Part shown: piece after piece, positions 12,723 to 20,892 of the stretch
How positions within the stretch are numbered: the first letter of the stretch is position 1
Layout of the letters: each line of letters begins with the position of its first letter
Source of the DNA: Sepioteuthis lessoniana
Taxonomy: Eukaryota > Mollusca > Cephalopoda > Myopsida > Loliginidae
DNA: 64,000 bases
NCBI GenBank assembly: GCA_963585895.1
Contig: OY757904.1
Coordinates: 84,342,336-84,406,335 of the forward strand
Reading direction: 5' to 3'
Translations under genes and position numbers: made by a program
Notes under the pieces: generated by a model
What the model saw: the letters and a program-made list of their open reading frames with translations, nothing else
The model's database searches: none
Told to the model about the DNA's origin: nothing

Positions 12723-12848
12723 GGCGCCTGTGGTGGTGTAATGGTCAGCAAGCTCGACTAGCAAACCAACACGAGTGAGTTCGAGTCTCATTGGGTGCCC
12801 CTTTCATATGGCCTTGTGCCACATCTAAGCAAAAGCTTAGTAAATTAC
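12723..12848 (+). mobile_element. SINE family S1, copy 2 (tRNA-derived)
   Basis: The A box TGGTGTAATGG (12,734-12,744) and B box AGTTCGAGTCT (12,778-12,788) are at normal pol III spacing. The tail ggccttgtgccacatc and agcttagtaaatta matches copy 1 and the truncated copy at 49,643-49,715. The tRNA-like head cannot form a proper anticodon arm, so it is a retroposon and not a tRNA gene. Confidence 0.85.
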
Positions 12849-13172
12849 CACTTCGGCCGGCCGTGGTTCGACGGTCTCTGGCGGCGGCTGCTCTGTTGAG
12901 GCTGCTTGACGTGGGTGCCGGGGAAGCATTCACGTCACGCTGCCGACACTGACACATCCCTCGAGACTCAGAGGGCCGGCTCCTAAGTTCTAACTCCCCT
13001 CAGTGGGGTTAGGTTTATCACCTGGGCCTGAAGCGCTCCTTTTAAAGGGAATGTTTGACGGGACCCGAGGCATCTTTGGGGCCACCAGGTGTGGCTGGGA
13101 TACAGCCTGATACCCACATTAAAAAAGGTTTTGTGCCATACTCGCACGTACGTGGGGTGCACGAGAAATACT
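12849..13172 (+). mobile_element. SINE family S2, longer copy A
   Basis: Begins cacttcggccggccgtgg, then ctctggcggcggctgctc, gggtgccggggaagc, a gag-actcagaggg block, and the S2 body. Ends with tttgtgccatactcgcacg, cgtggggtgcacg and agaaatac. It aligns along its whole length with copy B directly downstream and, for the 3' two thirds, with the S2 copies flanking the satellite. Confidence 0.75.
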
Positions 13173-13198
13173 GTCAATTCCAAGGACTCCGAAGATTG

Positions 13199-13550
13199 CA
13201 CACTTCGGCCGGCTGTGACTTGACAGTGCGGATCTGGTCGAGTGTGTCTTGTCTCTGGCGGCGGTTACTCGGTTAAGGCTGCCTGACGTGGGTTCCGGGG
13301 AAGCCTAGCATTCATGTCATGCGGCTTACACTGACATTCTTCTCGAACCTCAGAGGGCTGTCCCCCCAGGCTCTAACCCTCCTCGGAGAGGCTTGGTTGA
13401 TCGCTTGGCGCCTGAGGCGCCCCTTTTTAGGAAAGTGCCGAGGCTTTTGGAGCCACTGGGTATGTGTGAGCTACAGCCCTGCACCTGGTACCCACATTAT
13501 AGATGCCTTATGCCGTAATCGCGCGCATGTGGGACGCACGACAAATACCG
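13199..13550 (+). mobile_element. SINE family S2, longer copy B
   Basis: Starts with cacttcggccggctgtg and ends with gccttatgccgtaatcgcg, atgtgggacgcacg and acaaatac. The motifs gtc/gttgactc..aggac flank each member of the SINE cluster (near 12,552, 13,172 and 13,550), consistent with successive insertions at or near the same target. Confidence 0.75.
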
Positions 13551-13918
13551 TTGACTCGCAGGACTACTATTAGAGAGAACCGTTGTGCATCACACTTCGG
13601 ACAAGATCAAAGACCGCTGATGCCCTACATCGCAATCAGTACATCAGACAATAAAGTCCCCAGCATTTCCACCACAAAACCAAAACCGCTCATAGCATAG
13701 CAACCCACCCCACACCACTGTACCGCAAGCAAACAAACCAGCCACATAAAAACAACTTACACCAACTCACAGGCAGACCCTTATCTGGTGGAATAAGAGA
13801 GCCTGTATCTCTTATAATATACCCACTTTTATTTATTTGAAAATAAACGAAATTAAATCCATTCCTCTCGTCTGTTGTCTTTTGCAACCATACGCTTGTC
13901 TATAACACCAGGAAACAC

Positions 13919-14113
13919 ATGAGCCATTCCGACGTCCACGTGAAAGTGATCAATGGCAGCATCACCGCCCGTGGCGAACTAAACTGCGACATCACCATCG
14001 GCAATCACGACTCACCCATTTTTGGAGAGATCAACATATTAGTGACAGCTCAAGCTACATCGATTCTGATCGTTCAATATATCCTCGGCCACAACAGACT
14101 CGACTCCTATTAA
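13919..14113 (+). pseudogene. Element A protease region (relic)
   Basis: A 64-codon stretch matches the protease part of element F: both have the run CDIT(I/L)G followed about 25 residues later by IL(G)xxxILGH(N/H). The upstream active-site DSG region is absent, and the frame starts only 12 bp after the 5' LTR, where element F has about 1.5 kb of gag and protease. An internal deletion from the leader into protease is the simplest reading. Confidence 0.65.
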
Positions 14114-14254
14114 ATAAATAACTGGGACCCAACAGCTGAATTCAGACGCACGCTCGCCTCATGGCACACGGAACATACAGCCTCCATAATACCGGCTACG
14201 ACCTACGACTCTGCATATGGAATCCAAACCACTATCAGCTATAACCAGCCTAAC

Positions 14255-15620
14255 ATGAGACCACAACCCAACATCCAGATACTGGATAAAAAACTGAATT
14301 GGCTGAAACGAAGTGTGGGCCTATCACTACCAAACCACCCAAACCGCGACGAATTAGAAGCCACAGCAAACCTGCTTATTCGCTACGCAGACATTATCAG
14401 TATCAAAAATGGCAGAAAAGGCACTTTCATCTGTGTTGTTCGTATACCGATTAACGCTCAGCCCCCAGCGAAAAACAACACCCTGTTACCTAGGCTATGG
14501 AAGTAGATATTGACATGGAAATAAAACGCATGACAACTTAGGGAATTACTGAATGTTGCATCGACCCCAAATGCTTCAATAGCCCAGTATTTGCTATTCA
14601 CAAGAAAAACGGAGTAATCCGCATAGTTGCTAACTTAAAAAGAACCCTCAACAAGGTCTTAGTCAATCTTGACCCCAACCCAATGCTAAAGATCGACCAC
14701 TGATTCATGAAAATTGTTGAAGGCAATAAATATTTCGCGTCACTCGATCTCCGTAGCGGCTACTGGCAAATCGTTATCGACGAACGAGATCACCAGAAAA
14801 CAGCGTTTACATGAAGAGACTGATGCTACCAGTGTACGAATCTAGCTTTCGGTCTTACTTCAGCTGGACAGATCTTCTCCCGCAGCATTGCAGAAACCTT
14901 GGCCATTGTTGCGTCTCTTACACTGACGACAACCTGGTTCATTCTAAGACAATTAAGGAATACATACTTGTATTTGAGAAACTCTTCATCGTCCGCTGTA
15001 AGTTCGGACTTTAGCTGTATCCAGATGAATGTACCTTTGTTTCATCAGAGGCGAAGTTCATCGGGCGCAAATTAAACAATGAAGGGTTTAAGGCCAACTC
15101 TAAATACGTCTGAACCACCAGGGAAATGGAGCCCCCAGCATCGAAGAATAAATTACAAAGCCTTATCGGCCGTTTAGTGTGGATCAAGCAATTCTTTTAA
15201 GTGGTCTGGTCCGATATGTTCTCAAATTTTATGGGCCCCATTCATGAACTGAACAAAGTTTACAAAACTTTTGCTTGGACTGAAAGGGCCGACATGGCTT
15301 TCCAAAAAATCAAGAAGCGACTCTTTTCATTACCTGTCATCTCGTTTCCAGATTTCTCCCGACTTTTCACACCCACCAACGATGCTAGCGATGTGGTGTG
15401 TGGAGTCATTTTAATGCAAGAAGCCGATAACAGGAAGAAAAGTCACCCCGCCGAACAAAACTGGTCCACAACAGAACAAGAGACATGCTATAAAATGGGT
15501 GATATCGAAATTCGATTATTTCTTACGTAAAGACCTTTTTGTCATGTTCACCGACAATAGATCACAAACTTATCCAGACCAGCGTGAGTTCAACAATGCC
15601 AAAATACGACGGCGGCAGGA
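14255..15620 (+). pseudogene. Element A reverse transcriptase / RNase H (relic)
   Basis: The frame at 14,255-14,506 matches the F segment starting at LNQKLHWLKQTVGLSLP. Next come an 'FAIHKKNGVIR' block with stops, 'SLDLRSGYWQIVIDERD' (about 14,740), and 'DDNLVHSKT' (about 14,925), the counterpart of SSYIDDNLVH in F. A thumb and connection region follows, then RNase H at 15,201-15,620 with 'NDASDVVCGVILMQE' and 'EQETCYK'. Several stop codons and frame changes interrupt it. It stops at 15,663, where element B is inserted, and resumes at 20,253. Confidence 0.8.
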
Positions 15621-15663
15621 AGAAATCTCATGCTAAAGGTTTGTCCTAGAATTTGTCGTAGGC

Positions 15664-16133
15664 TGTTGTCAAGAGCGGGTGTAAAAGGCAAAAGGAAACT
15701 GATTCTTGTATTAATTCAAGAGAGGACACGGTTGTTAGTTTCAGGGCGTATTGAGTCGAGCGCTTTCTCCCTCTCTCTCAGTAGCTGTTCCTTCTCTCTC
15801 GCTTTCTCCCTCGTTCTCCTTCCTTCCTTCTTTCTCTCTCTCCTTCAGGTTCTCGCCTTCCTTCCTTCCTTCCTTCTCCTTCCTTCCTTCCTTCCTTGAG
15901 ATGTAACACGTTCGTCGGGCAAATGCACTCAGAACAAAATCGCCCATTCAGCCGTTACCGTGCGTATTTGTATTATCGTGAGATCTCGTAAGAATTTGCA
16001 TACGTGCAAATTACCTGTCGCTGGTTCGAGATCTCCCCTCGTCAAATATACTCGAGGCAGCCATATCGGTTTCCACTCTACAAGCCAGACACATTCGTGC
16101 GCGCTTCGAATGCCCAGGTACGTTACCTTCACA
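15664..16133 (-). repeat. Element B 3' LTR
   Basis: 470 bp, with TG..CA ends. It contains a pyrimidine microsatellite (ctctctct and ccttcctt tracts, about 15,770-15,898) that lies in the middle of the LTR and differs in length from the other LTR. In element orientation it follows the integrase end. Confidence 0.9.
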
Positions 16134-17246
16134 CTCCTCCCTGATTTGGGAATCACACACCGTACAGCGCGGAGCAGGTCTTTTGAGTCTGCTACTTCGT
16201 CTGAGCGGAACGCTCTCGGAAACGTCGTCGTCTTCGGACGTGTCTCCGGGCCCACGTTTACCACGGTCGCTGTGGTCGCTTTCCGACGCTGTGGGATCCT
16301 CCCGCGGTAAATACAGCATCGGTGCTTCGTCTTCAAAGGAAGCGCTGCTGCAATAAGTGGCGTCTGCTCCTCGCACTGGACGAACACCCTTTACGTGGCG
16401 AGGTGTCCCGTCAACAAGGACCGAATGGGGGCTGTACACACGCGTAATTGTCCCCTTTCCGAACTGGGTTGTATATCGCCCATGAGGGATTTTCACCCAC
16501 ACACTATCCCCTACCTCATAACCGCTGGGTCCGGCATCCTCCGGTGGTAACGTGACATCAACACCTCTTATACGGGCTGTATATGAGTATATTATGTTTG
16601 CTGGTGCAGTTGACGCCGACGCATCGTCTTTGGGAGTCACATTGTACCAGTATACAGCCTCCATCACCGAGCACCGCGTTCTTGCGGCAATGCGCTTTAT
16701 TGTGCGGTGAGATCTCTCCACAATCCCGTTGCCAGCCGGTACGTATGCTCATCGGAATCTCATCCGAACGCCCCAGCGCTCGGCGAATCTAGAGAACGTC
16801 TCTCTGCTAAAGGTCGTGGCGTTATCTGTGAGTAGCTCAACAGGCACCCCCCTCTCGCAAAATACGGTCTCCAACTGCCGAACAATGCTGGCAGAATCTT
16901 GGCATGATAACGGCCTCCAAATAGCAAACCGACTGGGACCGCAGTCGATTAAGGTTAGGTAATGACGACCTCCAAGGTGAGTTACGTCCATTCCAACCCT
17001 CCTCCAGTTCTCGCATACGTCCGGTCTGCCTGCCTTCCAACTCACCGGGGTGGGATCTATGGACTGACACTCTTCGCATTTTCTAACTACCTCCCGAACA
17101 GCTGCCTTAGAGACCTCAGGACTTGCCAGTTTCACAAAGTAGAGTGTGCGCTTTACGCCAGGGTGCCCACAAGATCGGTGAATGGTCCGAATGCGAGCGG
17201 GATCCAGCTCACCCATCGATGGGTTCCGCTTCTTTCCGAAGTGCAT
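16011..17246 (-). pseudogene. Element B integrase (one in-frame TGA)
   Basis: Integrates the cDNA. The amino end has an HHCC zinc site: H in 'RTIHRSCGHPG', then CEECQ. The DDE catalytic triad is visible as GMDVTHLGG, LLTDNATTF and GNGIVERSH. The carboxyl part has 'VGDSVWVKIPHGRYTTQFGKG', the usual beta-barrel tail, then an acidic/serine-rich extension with LRRSSRLKR. A single TGA at 16,749-16,751 follows RMRFR, and translation continues in the same frame to 16,011. The start at 17,246 is the first ATG of this frame; the RNase H frame ends 35 bp into it, so a 1-nt frame change separates the two. Confidence 0.88.
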
Positions 17247-19128
17247 CCAGCCATCGCTGGGGCACTCTAGTGAGTGGATCGGCTCGGTTCACCTGGAATT
17301 TGACGAGTGCCACGTCAATTGTCAGTCTATACTCCGCCGCTAATTCTTGGAGCGTACTCAGCCGCCGTCTTATTAACATCTCCGACGCCGCCTTAGTCCG
17401 TACCCTTGCTTTCCCGGACAGGGTGTCAGAAATCCACCGGTACACGCAGGCCGAGTCCGTCCGCAGGTGAATCACACTCGCCTTCCAGTGCAGCGCCAGA
17501 TTAATGCCCATCAACACTGCATCAAGCTCCGCCAGGTTGATGTGCTTATCTGCGTGCACCGGTCGTAGCCAACTTGCGTCTTCAATGATAGCTCCGGCAT
17601 ATTCAATAGCCACCCCGGTGGCCAGGGAGCTGGCATCCACCCACACAGTGACTTCCTGACCATCCGCGCACCAGTCCCTACGTGCTGGATCAGTTTGTGA
17701 CGATCTCATCACGATTTTGTCAAGCATCCGACGCAACATGGGGTCTTGTGTTTCGTCGTCCCATCCGGTTGTCACAGCGTTAGCTCTCCGTTTCACAAAC
17801 GCAGCTGCAACACGGAGCCAGCCGCACACTGGGAAATGCCCGGTCAGCCGCCCACACACAGAAAAGACGGCACGACGCGTAAGTACATTGGGAACCTTCG
17901 GACGCTCGCCGTCGCGTCGCCATCTAAGCTTGCCGCGCTCCTCCCAGACGTATACGCCCAACACTCGAGCGCCACTACTTACTTGTTCCGGATTCTTACA
18001 AGTCAGCCCAAATCGTTCAAGATGCGTCTTCACTTGAGCTGCCGAACACACACTTTCGTTAACGAATATGTCATCGACATACGAAGAGGTAGCGCGACTG
18101 ACGGTTTCATCTTGCCCGATCACAGCTTTTACGATGGACCGCATAATCTGTGGCGCTACATTGAGCCCGAACCCCAAGCGGGTGAGGCAGTACCTCTGCC
18201 CTTTAATTTTCACCGTTTGGAACGGGCACAGCGACTTGTCAACGTGGATCTACAGATGTGCCCGGCGCAGGTCCACTATGGCGGCTTTTGGCCCCTGCTG
18301 TCGCCATTCCTGCATGGTTTGAGCTCACACGTCCGCATTCGCCGTATACGCATTCACGTGCTCATTCAACTCGCGATAGTCCATAACTGGCCGGACCTTC
18401 TGCTTACTTTCCTGTAATATGGCCATTAATGGTATCAGGCCTTTAGGAGGGCCAAGTTTGCTCTCCGAGTACGGAATCAGCCAACCGTTCTGAATCCAAG
18501 CCTGCAACTCCCGCTCATATTCACCTTGGAGTCGCTTAGGGGCGGGGTATTCTGAAAGCCTGTTTTTCAAAGACACAGGTGGCTGGTCACCGGACCATTT
18601 CCAAGATGCGGTCCATACACGCTTGGCCTCGTCGTATTCAGCGTGAAAGTCAGGCTCGTCGAGGGTAATGGTAGCACACATCAGTCTTTCACGCTGAGGA
18701 AATTTCACTTCGCCGGTGGCAGACATAGTCATTCCCCCAAGTTGTCTGATCGCATTCAGCCCTAGTAGCAGATCATATCCAAACAGAGCCTCATCTACAA
18801 CCAGGGCTCGTACGGCGATTGAAGGTCCATTGCGGATGCCAATTTGGACCACGCTCTCTCCACAACACATTGACGAGTTCCCTCCTACAACCATCAAGGG
18901 GACTTGCTTTTTCTTCCACGTCTGACAGCGTGGTTTGCGTACTAGGGTTTGCGTACAGCCCGTATCCACCAGGGCAGTTCTTCTTACTCCGTCCATCTGC
19001 ACACTGACTGCAGGCAGAGCGCCATTCATATGAGGTCTGGGGGAGAGACTGGCGCTGAAGACTCGTCCCCTCGCTCGTTTCCTGGACAATTTCGTGCAAC
19101 GTGGCCCTGTCGCTTGCACCGATAACAA
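17209..19128 (-). pseudogene. Element B protease-RT-RNase H (one in-frame TGA)
   Basis: The protease has VDTGCTQTLVRK near the start and 'LFGYDLLLGLNAIRQLGG'. RT has VRPVMDYRELNEHV, then a TGA at 18,325-18,327, then IVDLRRAHLQIHV, 'RLGFGLNVAPQIM' and the catalytic SSYVDDIFV. A thumb follows, then an RNase H with VWVDASSLATGVAIE, NLAELDAVLMG and RTDSACVY. Apart from the TGA the frame is unbroken over 640 codons. The first part overlaps the gag end in another frame, so pol expression would need a frameshift. It ends at 17,209, one frame off the integrase. Confidence 0.88.
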
Positions 19129-19775
19129 ATGAGAACCTTTGGGGACCTAGGACTTCCGCGCCGCCTAGGACAATCTCGAGCAATGTGGTTAGGTTCTTGA
19201 TACACATAGCATCTCCTTAGAGCTGTAACTCCCTTCTCCTGACGTCCTGGTAGTTGAGCTGCAGCGGCTGCCGATTCTGTGCCCGTGAGACTGTCCTTCA
19301 ATATTGCTCGGGCACGGGCCAATATTTCGGATATCGGCAAATCGTCTACTCGGTTAGTGGCCTGGAGAAGATTCTCCGCATGCTCCGGCAACCCAGCAAT
19401 GAATGCGCAGACCAGACCTCGCTCTATCATACCTCCGAACTGAGTCGCAAGCTTGCGTAGCTCCGCCAAATAGACGTCCACCGTTTCTCCCGGATGTAAA
19501 CGGCGCGCCGCGAACTGCTTATAAGCCGTTACAGGACTGAGGGCAAATGCTATGTAAAGAACATCTTTTATACAGGCAAAGTCAGCCCTCTTCTCCTCAC
19601 TCAGCCGCTGATACACTGCGTATGCGCCTCCCGAGAGGCGCATCGGCACCACGCATTCGATATTTTTTACCCCGCTCAAACGGCACACCAACTCTGCCTT
19701 CTCCACCCATTCAACCACCGATTGCCCGGCATCGGTCCCGTCAAAAAGGGGAATTAGTTTTGGATTAAAGGCCAT
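19026..19775 (-). CDS. gag: Element B Gag (nucleocapsid protein)
   Basis: 249 codons, intact, starting MAFNPKLIPLFDG 16 bp after the 5' LTR. It would coat the RNA and assemble particles. The capsid-like middle has 'ARRLHPGETVDVYLAELRKL', typical of Ty3/gypsy gag. Near the carboxyl end is one complete CCHC knuckle (CYRCKRQGHVARNC). An upstream one is broken because the second cysteine is tyrosine (CYVYQEPNHIARDC). The last 100 bp overlap pol in another frame. A diverged fragment of the same type of gag lies at 35,695-35,835. Confidence 0.88.
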   Translation of the reverse strand: MAFNPKLIPLFDGTDAGQSVVEWVEKAELVCRLSGVKNIECVVPMRLSGGAYAVYQRLSEEKRADFACIKDVLYIAFALSPVTAYKQFAARRLHPGETVDVYLAELRKLATQFGGMIERGLVCAFIAGLPEHAENLLQATNRVDDLPISEILARARAILKDSLTGTESAAAAAQLPGRQEKGVTALRRCYVYQEPNHIARDCPRRRGSPRSPKVLICYRCKRQGHVARNCPGNERGDESSAPVSPPDLI

Positions 19776-19779
19776 GATT

Positions 19780-19791
19780 GCCGAAATAGCT
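19780..19791 (-). promoter_or_regulatory. Element B primer-binding-site position; matches tRNA-Phe 5' end
   Basis: The 12 bp directly abutting the 5' LTR read gccgaaatagct on the plus strand, which is the conserved first 12 nt of metazoan tRNA-Phe. In the element RNA they are therefore complementary to the 5' end of that tRNA and not to its 3' end, as is usual for gypsy elements. The position is seen directly. The primer role is inference. Confidence 0.5.
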
Positions 19792-20247
19792 TGTTGTCAA
19801 GAGCGGGCGTTAAAGGCAACAGGAAACTGATTCTTGTATTAATTCAAGAGAGGACACGGTTGTTAGTTTCAGGGCGTATTGAGTCGAGCGCTTTCTCCCT
19901 CTCTCTCAGTAGCTGTTCCTTCTCTCTCACTTTCTCCCTCGTTCTCCTTCCTTCCTTCTTTCTCTCTCTCCTTCAGGTTCTCGCCTTCCTTCCTTCCTTC
20001 CTTCCTTCCTTGAGATGTAACACGTTCGTCGGGCAAATGCACTCAGAACAAAATCGCCCATTCAGCCGTTACCGTGCGTATTTGTATTATCGTGAGATCT
20101 CGTAAGAATTTGCATACGTGCAAATTACCTGTCGCTGGTTCGAGATCTTCCCTCGTCAAATATGCTCGAGGCAGCCATATCGGTTTCCACTCTACAAGCC
20201 AGACACATTCGTGCGCGCTTCGAATGCCCAGGTACGTTACCTTCACA
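19792..20247 (-). repeat. Element B 5' LTR
   Basis: 456 bp; aligns with 15,664-16,133 over its full length. In element orientation it starts TGTGAAGGTAACG and ends CTTGACAACA next to the primer-site position. It carries the promoter of element B. No obvious TATA box is seen. Confidence 0.9.
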
Positions 20248-20252
20248 TAGGC

Positions 20253-20892
20253 GAATCGAATGACTGCGTTGACATGCTCAGCAGAGGCTGCAAAGAAAGA
20301 TCAAAACACTGTGTGATCCTACCCCGGCAAGCAGAATATGCAAGTTAGAAGGCTCCGACCTTCACAGCTATATCCCATCGTAGAGTCTTGGCACGGTCGA
20401 CAAATTACGGCTTCTCCCCATAACCCACATGTTACAAACACCCGCTACCACAAGCGCATCATGGACGCATTCTTCGCGTACCACTCCACTTTCATCCTCC
20501 CTATTGAGAGAAATTGCAACCACCTTGGCATCACAACCGAACAACTGAATGATGACGCCAACTCGAAAATCATCAGACCCCTCCAATCATCTGACTCAAG
20601 AGGAAGGCATATTGACCCGACGACCACCGAGCAACACTCCATAAAACATATGCACCAACTTTTTCTGGAACCAGACACTTCCGTTCTAATGATAAAAGAC
20701 ATTCTCCCAAATTTGTTGTGCCCAACAAACTCCGTGCCAGATACCTTCACCAAGCTCACGAGGACACCAACCACCCAGGCGTTTCCTGTTTGCGTGAACT
20801 CCTATCCAGCAACTGGTAGGAATTGAAAAACAGATATTAAGGCCTATGTCAATTCCTGTGACATATTGTACCATTGCAGGTTTCAAATAGAC
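20253..20892 (+). pseudogene. Element A RNase H end and integrase amino part (relic)
   Basis: It resumes element A immediately after the B target duplication: 'gcgaatcgaatgactgcg' and 'gacatgctcagcagaggc' match element F 'gtgaatcgaatgtctgg' and 'gacatgctcagtcggag'. Further on, 'IMDAFFAYHSTF' matches F 'AIDAFLAFHATS' at the window end. At about 20,730-20,880 is an HHCC-type integrase zinc site (H..H in 'HEDTNHPG', then paired cysteines). Frameshifts are present. Confidence 0.75.

Larger units (their letters stand above)
12358..13907 (+). repeat. 5' LTR of element A, split by SINEs
   Basis: The left part (12,358-12,575) and right part (about 13,556-13,907) align with the uninterrupted 3' LTR at 25,131-25,619. 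Shared landmarks are aatgaataaaaca, aggctcc.cgca, a TATA box tataaaa (12,522-12,528; 25,310-25,316), agagagaa, and cctgtatct near the end. The LTR ends tataaca at 13,907. The interruption holds two S1 and two S2 SINE copies. The exact left border is uncertain by a few bases. Confidence 0.75.
15664..20247 (-). mobile_element. Element B: young Ty3/gypsy-type LTR retrotransposon
   Basis: Two LTRs (15,664-16,133 and 19,792-20,247) begin TGTTGTCAAG and end CTTCACA in plus orientation and are flanked by the same 5-bp target duplication TAGGC (15,659-15,663 and 20,248-20,252). Outside the microsatellite length differences I count about six substitutions over 450 bp, so the insertion is recent. Coding runs on the minus strand: gag, protease-RT-RNase H, integrase. 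It is inserted in element A, whose sequence continues across the junction. Inactivating changes are few: two in-frame TGA codons and one RNase H/integrase frame change. Confidence 0.93.

Noticed and set aside
12723..12800. Functional tRNA gene with an acceptor-like ggcgcc/ggtgcc pair
   Set aside because: No proper anticodon arm, and the same sequence recurs with a SINE tail.
16749..18327. Nuclear code in which TGA means cysteine
   Set aside because: Intact genes here (gag of B, gag of F) end with normal stops and TGA is used as a stop at the F gag end. Two mutations in a dead element are a simpler explanation.
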